Position numbers and translations under genes: made by a program
Notes under the pieces: generated by a model
Seen by the model: only the letters and a program-made list of their open reading frames with translations
Databases searched by the model: none
Told to the model about the DNA's origin: nothing
Part shown: positions 11,829 through 23,016 of the stretch, piece by piece
Layout of the letters: each line of letters starts with the position of its first letter
How positions within the stretch are numbered: position 1 is the stretch's first letter
Source of the DNA: Ceratodon purpureus
Taxonomy: Eukaryota > Streptophyta > Bryopsida > Pseudoditrichales > Ditrichaceae
NCBI GenBank assembly: GCA_014871385.1
Contig: CM026427.1
Span: forward strand, 5,464,988-5,528,987
Reading direction: 5' to 3'
DNA length: 64,000 nucleotides

Positions 11829-11971
11829 CAACCCATCCAAAGTGAATTTGAAACATTCAGAAACTGGCACATCATTCTAAGAACCCGTCCACATGAAATG
11901 GTTTTATTGGAGAGACATGCCATGGACATGTCTCTGGCCGTGTCAGGGACCTTGTGAAAAACCCACCACTT
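11829..11971 (+). mobile_element. Diverged terminal fragment of the hAT-like family seen at 58143-59344
   Basis: Read on the minus strand, this piece runs parallel to the first 130 bases of the element at 58143. Shared blocks are TTTTTCACAAGGTCCC, a palindrome around GACATG, GTGGACGGGTTCTT and AATTCACTTTGGA. The outer end reads AAGTGGTG where the other element has CAGTGGTG. I did not find the opposite end, so this is a solo or truncated terminus. Confidence 0.55.
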
Positions 11972-12281
11972 AAAATAATGTTAGCTTGGGTGTCAGTGCG
12001 TAGCTCAGTAGGGTGGTTAGTTTTACATCCAATAAACCAAATGTCAAATGCATAGAAAATGAATACCAAATGCACAAATTAATACAGATCTTTCGCTGCT
12101 AACTTCCATAGAGCGAAAATAGTACACCATACCCTGGCAATGAGAGTCAAGAGAGGTGTTTTATTTCATAACTTTGCAAGCAGGCAAATGCATAACTCAT
12201 GGCTTTCAAACAGGAAAGGGCATGGATCTGATAAAAGCATGATCGATCATGCGCATTATTACAACTAAATCAGAGATACTA

Positions 12282-15200
12282 CTACAATGAGACGTTTTGT
12301 ATCAGACATGATCCAGGCTGATCAAAAGCTACAGAACACTGCTCCAGCTTCTCAAGTTCAAAGCCTCGTATCCTCGTGACTTCTGGGTACGTGGTATCCT
12401 TGTAATCCACAGACTTGAAGCTCCATCCCTTGTTCTGGACCCGGACATTCGAGAGCTTTGCCTGCAAGCACCGCACAATTGAATTAGGCATCCTAGAACA
12501 AATGCACAGAAACTAATAGCATTCACAAATTGTATGATTCGAGTGCTTAAACAGGATGGGTTGTTGTTCTCACCTCGGACTCTGGAATACCGCAAAGGAG
12601 AAGAGTGCCGTCAACTGCGACATCTTCCAGTTGGATGTGTGCGCCGTCAAGAACAACAGTAGAGCGTTGTAAGATTTGCAGCTGTCCACTTAGATTCTTG
12701 CACACATCCGCGAAAGTCAGAGCCCACTTGGGGCTCCAAATAACTCGGGGCCACACTTCAACCAATTGTCCATTGAATACCTCTTGCTTTGGGTCTTCGA
12801 TTTGTGCTCCAGCCTAATCATTGTTAAATCAACCGTTCTGGTTAGTTGCATAACCCAGGCACCATTGGACTTGAACTAACCGTCTTCAACAATAACATAC
12901 CTGACACTAATTTTTTGTGTACATACAACAAAACAAAAGAAATGGGTTTGATATTACCTTTCGAAGCATTAGACAATGAGCTTTATAGATAGCCATTTCT
13001 CCAGAAGTTGGGCTATGCTTTGGGTTACCTTCAGGTATCTGAACACCAGCCGTCTGAGTAAGCATGGCTTTATACAACTTCAGCGTAGTGAGGAGTTATA
13101 AGCACAGACAGAAGCAAGAAAAAATGAAATTAGACCTTGAAATTAAAATTAGGTGAGATTAGACATAGTATGAAAGCTTGCCTTCGCTGCATCCTCGGGA
13201 TTGTTCTTGACGGGAGCATATGCCAACCAGATATCGAGTACCTGCACATCATATTTAAATTTGTGAAATAATATCACAATTTATAATTTCAGTTCATTGC
13301 AGAGTGCCTCGACACATTGAGGAAGAAAACATCCAGGAACGCCCACATATTAATCTAGTTAGCTGATCTCTAAACACTAGAGACTGGATAAAAACAGCAT
13401 ACCGTCTATAATCCTTGTCTAAGAAAGCCCAGTAACACATGTACCATGACAGAAAATCCACATTGTAGCACCACTCTGTTCAGAAATGTAACTTACAGAA
13501 AATCCCACTTTCGCTGAGGGTGAGAGAGTCCTGGGATAGTCTTGCATCATACATTCTAGCCTTGTTGACGATTTGAACGATGTCTTGCTTGCATCTTTGT
13601 ACCTGTGGGACCAAACTCCTCTTTAGTGCATTTCAAGATGTAGAGTAGATTGGGTAGCTAGAGTATAAATTTACAAAATGCTGAAGAGTGACGGTATGAC
13701 CAGACACAGCATTCTGCATCCAAGCAATCTTACACTCACATTTTCTACTCTTGTATGATCCATCCAGTAATGATTATTAACTGGGTCATTTCAGAGTAGT
13801 GATGTCACTTACTTGGGATTTACAAACTCAACAATGGCTCCCTTTGTCCTCGAAAGCTCTTCAATATATGGTCCAATCTTTATTACCAACTGCACATGCC
13901 AGCGGAAAATCCCAAGCTTAGTAGAGGACTTCAAATAACTTCTTGCAAGCTCGCACTATGTTACTTAATTATTTTATTTAGACTAAGTGATTCTCTTTCA
14001 AATTCAATATTGACAGTTGTTCCATTACAATAAGAAATTACTGGAAAGCTGATTCAAATTAACCGAATTAGAAAGAGCAAGCTAAGACTGAAAAAAAATT
14101 AAAATGACTCTCAATCCGATGTTATTGATTGAGAATTCAAAGATATACTGTAGCTCTGGACTTTCCATGTGGTTCATCAATAACATGAACACAAACAGAA
14201 CAGTCAAGTTACCAGCAGGTTGTTACCTGGTTGATGTTTCCTGGGAATGGGGAATACCCGGTGGTGGGATCGTTGACGTCACCATCTGGATAACCAGAGC
14301 TACGCAGCAGCGGATCCAGTTGATTGTACTCTACATTGAGAACCATTTGTGATCCTGTACAACCAGAGCATGCATGTCAGGATGCAGTCCCAGATGCACA
14401 GAAAGAGTTATTGAGAAAACGTGCAAGTGAGTTGTGATCCTTGACATGCAACAATGACTTACACATTCTCCAACAACAGCACACAAAAACTCCAGAAGTA
14501 GTTGATGAGAAACTCAAAGTAAAATACCATGATATGCAACAAGAACACTTGAAACTAACCGTTTTCGTGAGTGAGTTTTGAAATTCCTCCAATGGCTTCT
14601 TTTGCTTTCCGGGGCACTGCAAGTGAGTTGACGTCTAAATCTCGAATTGAACTTACGCCTAAAGCTGCTGGGATTCCCTGCAGTAAATGAAAACCGAGAT
14701 GTTATGTCTGCAACCAGACTACTCAAATGGAGCAATACGTTTCCAAGTAATTGTTCTCAACCAGAAATATCACCAGAGCAGGAGAGATAAAAGCAGCAAG
14801 ACCATCGAATACCTTGAAAAGCAAACCATTTGTATCTTGAAAAAACAAGAGCCACTTCCGTCCCTCTGTTTGCCTGCAAAGAATTGTGAAAATATATTAA
14901 CGAGGTTCTTCGTTCCACTTAAAAGTACTAACACATGCGGTATGTATAAAGCAGATACTCTTGTCTCTGAGTTCGTCTGTTGAATGTTTTCATTGTCGTA
15001 ATAGTCAAGTAGCAGTAATATACAGTGAAATATTCGAAAACTACATGAAATCATCAAACCAACTGTTGGTTCCTCATAAATGAAAAGGTCGAATGCAGAA
15101 ACAACATTTTCACAAACCAGAAGGCAGACGTCAGGGAAATACTAACCATCTTGGAAGGAGCCCGCTGGTGTGAAGTACGGTATGTACATCTCCATGACCA

Positions 15201-17072
15201 TGAGGTTTCGTCTGAAGTAAAATCAAATCACATTGAGTTAAAATGCTATATTTCTCAAATCTTTCAGGAAGTACAAATACTTACAAGACCATAACTTCAA
15301 TTTCGTTCAAGCTAGATGCAAGGCTAGATGCAAAAGATGTGCATACCTGGATGAGATACGGGTCGGAGGGGTCAAGAGCAATTCTTGCATCGTTATCTGC
15401 CAAACATGCTACCTTTTCCTGTATCCAATGTTTGAATTGTCAATTCTACTTGAGCATTTGGAAGTTTATGTCAGTGATCACCAGAGACAAGCTGATACTA
15501 GAATAAGCAAAAGCTGCGAACCCAAAAAAAAAATGAAACATAACCAAAGAGTCACCCGAGTAAAGCCTTTTAGTTGGCCCTGTTCTTGCACCAACTGCAA
15601 ATATGTTTTGTAAAAGGAAGTAACAAATGCTGACAAAGGATACTATCATCTAAGCCAACTCTATGAGGTTTCAGAAACATGACTAAGGCAGTGTGCATGA
15701 AGGTAACCTGTTTCAAGAGGTGCACTTGATCTGGAGACATTCCAAAATACTTGTTATCCTCCAAAAGCTTTTGAGTCTTCGAGTGTGTGTCATCGGAGGT
15801 CATGATCACAAGAGGGATGCCACTCCCGTGGCTCCCACTAGCCTCTTGAAGGGCCAAAATGTGTTGGATGTAAAGATCCAGGTAGCAAGTCCCCGTAGTG
15901 ATTTGAGAGGGCAAAGCAATCTGAAAACATGCAAAGAGCTCTTCAGAATAAATCATGATGAGAATTGATCAAGATTGAGCTCTGTCAGGTTTGGATTACT
16001 TCTTCGATGTTAAAAGCAATAGTTTCTGCAACGAAGGAAAAATGCAACTTCCCAAAGCCTTGGTCATACCCCAATATCTCTCCAAATTGGACGAGAAGGT
16101 TGTAAGGCTGACCTTAATGCCACTGTAGCCAAGGCGTTCACCAAGGCCACCTGCTACCAACACAAAGACTGCATTCTTTGCTTCCTTCACACCAGCCTCT
16201 TCAAATTTCATAAAATCTTCATCTCCATAATTCAACTGCTCTCCTGTTGGCACCTGAAAGTCCGTTTCACATCCTTCAGACTAATTTAAGTTAAACAAAG
16301 ACGGGCCAAATTCTAAATCAGTCCAGTCATCTGTGCAAATTTGACCGATACAGCCAGCATCGACATAGCAGATGAAGAAACCCAGATTTCTTCTTACCGA
16401 AGGGGTATAGCCATCAAACGGATTTCTTCCAGCTTTCGAATCTGCGAGCAGCTTCCTTGCATTGTGAGTATAAGCCGCAAGACCGCCAGGGTAATTATCA
16501 TTCAGCTTCTCCACCTGTTCTCGCCAGACCACATCCAATACGATTCCAACTATGAATCATCGCAAACACTCACAAAGAATCACTCCCTTGAGCACCCCAA
16601 AGTGAACAAAAAAAACCCGGCAAGTTAAAAGCACCTGATTCAGAAACCGAATTTTGTCCTCTTCATTCTGTCGAGCTTGCCAGTGCTGGAACAGATGCCC
16701 CTGCCCTTCTCGCAACAGAAGCTCCACCACTGTCCTCTGCAATTGATCACCCAGCTCAACAATCACTCCCGTTGCTCCCTCCCCATCCCAACCCTTCCTT
16801 TCACCTCCCCCCAAACACAAAAGAACCCTAAACCCTAGAACATCACAAAATCCACAAACAAAAACCTCAACCCACAAACACATCCAGCTCACAAAACTAC
16901 ACAACCATGGCAACCAAAGATCATAAAACTTCCACATCACATTCCCATCTAACAACATCAGAGATCAAACACCTCTCACATTGCATACAAAACTCACCTG
17001 TGAATCCGAGAGGTTGGGCACAACATCACCTATATGATCTAGCACCGGCGGATCAGCAACCGCAAGCCCCAT
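12282..17072 (-). CDS. USP: UDP-sugar pyrophosphorylase (USP), 16 exons
   Basis: USP makes UDP-sugars from sugar 1-phosphates and UTP with broad specificity (glucose, galactose, glucuronate, arabinose, xylose) in the cytosol, salvaging monosaccharides for cell walls. I joined 16 exons, high to low: 16998-17072, 16635-16736, 16398-16514, 16113-16253, 15708-15920, 15347-15418, 15147-15211, 14813-14873, 14560-14677, 14227-14354, 13813-13889, 13497-13602, 13182-13241, 12958-13053, 12574-12813, 12282-12461. They total 1851 nt and give 616 residues, against about 614 for the Arabidopsis enzyme. The nucleotide-binding signature [17 protein letters not shown] is at about 129-145. Other family blocks are [45 protein letters not shown] and [10 protein letters not shown]. 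All introns are GT-AG except that after exon 13, which starts with GC. Start ATG 17072 begins exon 1, MGLAVADPP. Intron 1 contains a telo-box-like motif. The gene appears complete. Confidence 0.96.
16824..16838 (-). promoter_or_regulatory. Telo-box-like motif in USP intron 1
   Basis: The plus strand reads AACCCTAAACCCTAG, two near-tandem copies of the plant telomere-like motif. Telo-boxes in promoters, leaders and first introns of plant genes are known binding sites for Myb-type and Polycomb-linked factors. A role here is inference. Confidence 0.35.
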
Positions 17073-18617
17073 CTGCAGAAACGAACTAGCTTCTATCTCT
17101 CCAACAAACCAGCTTCTGTAAACTCAAAAAGATGATACTCACAATCTGAAAACAGATGAAATACAACGATTTCATAACTTGTAAGACCTTACATATTCAT
17201 ATCATGTAAAAGAATCTAATTCTAAAATATTTTGAACTTTTATGTTTTCAGACTTCATTTGAAGTTTTGTAAAGCTAGCGGAGTGGTCGAGGCAGTGGGA
17301 CTAGAATTGCGGGTGAAATCGAGAGCCTGGATGTGGGAAGTGCGACTAGTGACGCAGCTGGAGCATGGGGCTGGACGACGTGAGAGATTGTCGAGGCAAG
17401 TTGGGCGAAGTGGGTTGACTGAGTGGAGGCGATCGAGACTCGAGAGTGAAGGTGCAATTGTGATGAGTCGCTCGTCGGGCTGCAGCGTTAACATTGCGAC
17501 TTCCCAGGCACCGGACTCTCATGTCAGGCTGATGTCTCTCATGTATCTGATCATGTATCTCATGTATCTCATGTCCCTCATGTCTCTCATGTATCTCATG
17601 TATCTCATCATGTTTCTCCTGCCATCATGTCTGTGATGTGTGTGTCAGTGGGTCGGAAAGAGGAAGGAGGGGAAAGATGGCGGAAAGAGATGCCGGGGCC
17701 AACGGAAAGAAAGATGGTGCGTGCAGGGCAGGGCGGGTGACTGCCGGTTTGCTATAGAGGGGGATGTAACTCGGTTTTGGTTTTGAACAACAGAACTGAA
17801 AGGGACATGTAAGCTACATAATATCCTTAGCAATGTGCAAACAAACTCTACATGCTTCATGCAAAAGTCATAATTGTTCCCTCAAAGGAGTCGCGAGGAT
17901 GAATCATGTGGGCTACCAGCCACATGCATATCCATGCAACTCACCAGATTTACTCACAGTGAAAGACATTTCTGAGAGGACACTTGCAATTTCTGCTATT
18001 TAGAACTCAGCTTCTGAACTTATACTTCAAATGCTGAGATCACTTGCAAAGTAACTGATTTGAAGAAACCCGGCTTGAAATCCACTTCCATTCCAAGGAT
18101 TGTTCGTGGTAACATAACCACCTGCCCGGTGATAATTCGTAGCTCTGGAGTCTAGAAGAGAACTAACTCGCAATCCTAGCAAGGACTAACATCAGAAGTA
18201 GCAATATCCTGCGATCCAAAAGGCTCAAAATGCTACACATGAACGAGGGTTGTGTAGGTGCAAATTTATGTCCAGTGAAGAACACATCCAAAAATGCACT
18301 CTAGTATGAGCACCAAGGGGAGGGTAAAGATGAGCACAAGATACACTTGAGAATACTATGAAAAATGCACCTGATGTTCGACATCTGAATGCTGAGTAAC
18401 CTATCCAGAAATCGCCGTTGTATATATCAGACGTCGCCAAGTACAGGAGGCAAAAGCACAGGATGCGATGCGATGAATATGATTGATGATGCTCAAAGCT
18501 CATGGGTAAAGAGCTTATTGACCTATTGAATTCGCAAAACTAAATGGAGAAGGCACAGACAAACAATAAACTACCAGACCTAACTCGTTGAGAAGTCTGG
18601 TTGAGCGTGCGTGGTGC
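17073..18617. other. USP upstream region and 3' flank of the next gene
   Basis: No supported gene. It should hold the USP promoter and the 3' untranslated region of the minus-strand gene at 18618. A 9 bp microsatellite lies near 17516-17620. The open frame spanning it (17232-17636) is discounted. Confidence 0.5.
17516..17620 (+). repeat. 9 bp tandem repeat (TCTCATGTA type)
   Basis: Around ten imperfect copies of tctcatgta / tctcatgtc follow one another about 0.45 kb upstream of the USP start. The period of nine keeps a frame open and encodes a Leu-Met-Tyr-like pattern, which explains the chance ORF here. Confidence 0.7.
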
Positions 18618-19660
18618 CTATCTCATCTTCTGAATTTTGGCAGAAGCTTCTGCTGATTTTGTCATCTCTTCTACGTATCCTGGAATTGGTGGCGTTAAGG
18701 AGGCTGGGATTCTAGTAGGAGGGAAGGGGGTGAAGTCAGGTACCAACGCTTTTTCTCTAAGATGAGGAGGAAGAGCAGCAATTGCATCTTTCTTCAATTG
18801 TAATCTCACATTCTCCGCCGCAGCTTTCAACCTGGCTTCTTTCATGAGGAACTTGCTGTACTCCTTCGCCAACTTCATGCCTTCCTCTTTCGTCAATTCG
18901 GCATACACTGGCGGTTGCTCAGTTGGTGCAACAACCTCAACTGCATCGAAAGCATCTTGGCCTGATTTATCTGCGCAATAATGAAATCGCGAAAATTTAT
19001 TCGTCTATTCACTCCTGATTAAATGATTACAACACCAATGTCCTAAACCCTAAACCCTAACTCAAGTATTTGGCTCCACAAAACTTAAGCGGCTTGTTTC
19101 CGCATTGCATTCACCTGCCCATTAATCATATCCGTTTAATGAAACATCGTCATCTACAAAACCTGATGTTTAAACTACAATCACAACAATAGCAATAATC
19201 CCAAGAAAACAACATCGCCTCCACCATTTTTAAAAAACACGATTTTCCAACCTGCTTTCTTCTTCTCCTTCGCAATAGCTTTAGCTTTGGCCTTATCTCT
19301 CTCCAACGCGCGCTCCTTCTCCTTGCTCACCAATCCCAGCTTCTCCCTCTCAAGCTCCCGAAGCCTATCCTTCTCCTTCAAATGCCGAATCGGAGACGGA
19401 GCGTCTAGACACGACTGGAGCAGCCCAGCAAACTTATCACGCTTCTCCAACCCTTCATCCTTCGCCGCAGCACCACCCTTCTTCACCACCTTGGAAGGAC
19501 TAGCCGCCTTCGCCTCTCTGGCGGGATTCGCAGCACCACCAGAAGCCCATCGCACTCCAATTTCCGGCGCAATCTGCTGCAGACACCTCACATTCTGCAA
19601 ATACTCCTCTCCGCCCCTAAACCACAACCCTACACGCCTCACAACCAACCTCTCCCCCAT
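18618..19660 (-). CDS. Conserved plant protein, probably mitochondrial, function unknown
   Basis: Two exons (19252-19660 and 18618-18970) join in frame to 253 residues; the donor falls after AAA GCA G. The frame is open to a TTG upstream, but ATG 19660 is the first real start. The N-terminus is Arg-rich with few acidic residues and includes RWAS, which looks like a mitochondrial presequence with its cleavage region. Next come a block with DKFAGLLQSCLDAPSPIRHL, a long charged Lys/Glu/Arg helix, a second helix with AKEYSKFLMKEARLKAAAE, and a proline-rich end (LVPDFTPFPPTRIPASLTPP). Similar proteins occur in flowering plants, but I cannot name the family. The telo-box motif in its intron is common in translation genes, so a mitoribosome-associated role is possible but unproven. 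Confidence 0.8.
19042..19060 (-). promoter_or_regulatory. Telo-box / interstitial telomere-like repeat in an intron
   Basis: The plus strand reads CCTAAACCCTAAACCCTAA, more than two units of the plant telomere repeat. It lies in the only intron of the minus-strand gene 18618-19660. Such motifs near the 5' end of plant genes are often linked to translation-related genes. It is too short to be a relic telomere. Confidence 0.45.
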
Positions 19661-22600
19661 CGCTTCCAACAAAACCCTTCCTTAAACCCTCTCTCTCCAC
19701 ATAATGCTACTCAAACCTACTCAAACAGCACAATGATTGCCCCGAGAATCCTCTGATCCAAAAACCGGAAGCCGATCTGCTGCAAACCTACAACATTTTC
19801 GAACCCCTCCCCGTCGAATTCACAAAACGGTGCATCACGAAACACCGAGTTTCTAGATAACCGCCGCAGTAACCGGCGGATATAGAACCAGTATCATCAC
19901 AGTATGTCCACTACATCACACTAGTATCGCCTAGGTATCTTCCAGCCTCAGTGCCCGCATGTCGTCCACCTCTTGACCTAATTTGCTCCGAGCTCGTCGT
20001 CCTTCACGCTTCCCCGAAGCTTTGAACGATGACTAGCGTGTACGGTTCTCAATCAGGCTACCTGTGTATATGATGAGAGAGGTGTATAAATAAAAGACGG
20101 AGTATCGAGGCAGCTTGTACGGTTTCCGGTTCCGTGTCCTGGGTATCAGACACGGTTCCATACAAGTGTAGGAGATTGGATACTTGGCAGCGGTCCTCTG
20201 ACATTGGATTTTGAGGAGCACAGGTGGAGTTGCCAGATCGGATTCCTGACGGGTGGGATGTCGACCTACTGATATGCACATGAATCCAATCAGAATGGAA
20301 ACCAACTGATTTTGCAATTTCACCGTCATGGGTTCGGAGTTCGAAGTATCCGTTAGAATCTTTTGACGTTCGTTGTGGAATGGGATTGGATTGAAGTATT
20401 TTGAAGAGGCAAAAGTTTGATATAATGTCGTACTACTTGAAACTTGGAAGACCATATAAATTGATTGTTTTGCATATGTTATTCATTGAGATAATACTTT
20501 GTGTTGTTCTCGAAGGAGAATACATCCAAACTTGTACAAATTGGTTATAAATCTTGCCCTCCTACTCACTCTTTTACTATAAATTTGGTTCCCTTATTCT
20601 TCTTTCTACTTTGAATTTTGTTATCTTGTGTTTCAAATAGCAAATTATGAATGGAAGAGTTAAAGGAAAAATATCAATAGTTTAGTATTCAAAATCTACA
20701 TGCACTTCAAAAGTCTAATGTCCGTAACAATATATATTCTTATCTCTAGGCTATATATTGACACACTAGAGGGAAGGTTTTCTTTCTGGGACTCTGGCGG
20801 TCAATTTGATTGTCTTTTTCTTCATGACCTATTCATACCATCTAATTATGAGAGTTGATGTTTTTATTACTATATTTGATGCATATCACTATAATATGCA
20901 TAGTATTCATATCAAATATATGTTAAAGTTGTATAATTAAATAATATTATACATACAATGAATAATGATTTTGCGGTTTACATGTTGAAGAAGTATTTGT
21001 ATGTTTTATCAAAACATTTGTTTGCTAAATAAAAGATCCTATGCTTTGATGAACTTGAAATGTTTTCTGGTCAAATGTTGTTTGTTTATGTATCAATTTT
21101 TTTATTACATCAAGTAATTTTCATATTTACATGCAACATGAGATAAAAAATCTATTGAAAATTGAAGACTCCAATCTTTTATAGAAAATCACCGCAAAAT
21201 AGATGTGTATGTTTGTGCAATACAATAATCAATAATAAATTAATTTTTATAAAAACTAACGTTTGATTACAAGAAAATTTGGCTTTATGTATTTTTTTTA
21301 AATAAATTTTTTAATTAATATTCAAGCTATCACTTTATCTTAATACTACTTATTACACCAACAAATTTCTACATTGAAAAATTTCACATATTATAAAAAA
21401 TCGATATGATCCAACTCCAATCCCTTATGGGCAATATACCATAATTTGTAGTAATCAATAATTTTCTAGTATATTATTGAAAAAATAAAAATTGGTTTGC
21501 ATATATTTGCACAAATAATCTACAGGTGGAAGGAAGATTTGACTATGCCGTTTCTATAATATAAGGTTTATAAAAGGTTCATATGAATACTATTATAGTA
21601 TAAAAATAATTCAAATTTATTATAATAAAGAAATTCACATTCTATTTATGAATATTTTATTTGTAAAAATATTCATATTGTTCCCAATAATTTATATTGA
21701 AAATTATGAATTACTTTAAAAAAAATTGTATGGACTTTGTAGAAAGTAAAGGTTTTCACCTTTTCTTATCAAAGCAAGATATGCATAATTTCTTGAGGTG
21801 TTTCGTGTCACGCAGAACACATAATTCTAATTTTCATTTTTAATATTTTAAAAAATATTAAACCATACAAATTCTTCTTTCCATTCAAAATCATGTGAAA
21901 AGGGTCACTTTCTCACGTTTACCCAGGGTCAAGATGAACATGGGAATCTCCATTCATGTTTCCGCAACTTTCTACTGTCTACACATAGTAACTGCAATCA
22001 ATGCAAATAATGTTTTACTTTATGTCTCCCCATGACTAGTGCAAGGAGCTCCAACTGCCATAGAATGTCTGGGGTTCAAACTTCAAAGAAACAAACACTT
22101 GTTGACTTTACTTCTCAGGGCCCTACACAAACTTGGCAATCACCACCCAAAAGCAAGTTTCTTATTCCAATTCTCCATCCATCAAAATTTCCAAACAACA
22201 TACCATATGATGATGTGGTCCACCCACATGCACTTGCATTTGTCTGACCACCATGAAATTAGTTGACGGTTGCAAAAGCAGAGACGAAAAATCAAAGAAT
22301 CTGAGAATCAGTCCCACATGAAGGAAAAGCCAAGTTTGGCAACTCCAAGCCAAGAAGTCAGATTGGACATACATGCCATAGCCCACCCCTAGTAACAAGC
22401 AACCCCCTCCCAACAACCCCTCTTCAATGCCCCCATTGCCCTCTCTCTCACACCACCCCAGCCCAAAACAAACAACGACTCACAAAGCCGTCACTACGCC
22501 CAAAAACAACAACATCTACAAAATCCCAACACTCAGAACGCAGAAATGTCGGTCTAGAGTAGAATCAGACGGATTTGGATACATGACCGAATGGAGCTAA

Positions 22601-23016
22601 CGGACGTATGCGGAACGGTAGGACACGTCCCACATCATGCATTTGTCGGGCTTGCAGGCATGGTAACAGAAAAATGTACGGAGGTATAAGAAATGCCACG
22701 GTCTTGGGTGCGTCGAGAACGGAACCGTGGGCCGAACCGAAGGGTGGAAGCGGGGGTGTTATATGGGGAGAGAGGGAGGGAGAGAGCGCGAAGGAGGACT
22801 TACGACGTTGCTCGCAGAATTTCGCCCGAGCTCCATCGCCATAGCCGGGGCCATCTCCCGCGATCGCACGCCAGGGCCTGATCGCGGGCGTGGAGGGGGC
22901 GGAATTCTGCATGTTGGTGGCGTAGAGGAGGTGGAGGGAGGGGGGAGGTGGGGGAATCGGGGGAGGGGAGGGGAGGGGGCGTTCGCAGGGGGAGGAGGCG
23001 AGGGGCGGCGGCCCCG
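19661..23016. other. Intergenic region and NARA5 5' leader
   Basis: 19661-20000 is the likely promoter of the 253-residue gene. 20033-20455 (-) is a 140-codon open frame with an ATG but no recognisable domain. 20460-22030 is AT-rich with nothing I can identify. 22600-23016 is GC-rich and purine-rich, typical of a 5' leader, and leads into the NARA5 start. Confidence 0.5.

Noticed and set aside
17232..17636. 134-codon open frame upstream of USP
   Set aside because: Its second half is the translation of the 9 bp tctcatgta microsatellite and the first half has no similarity.
20033..20455. 140-codon minus-strand frame with ATG
   Set aside because: No recognisable domain or conserved motif and no splice partner. 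It may be chance in the promoter flank of the 253-residue gene.
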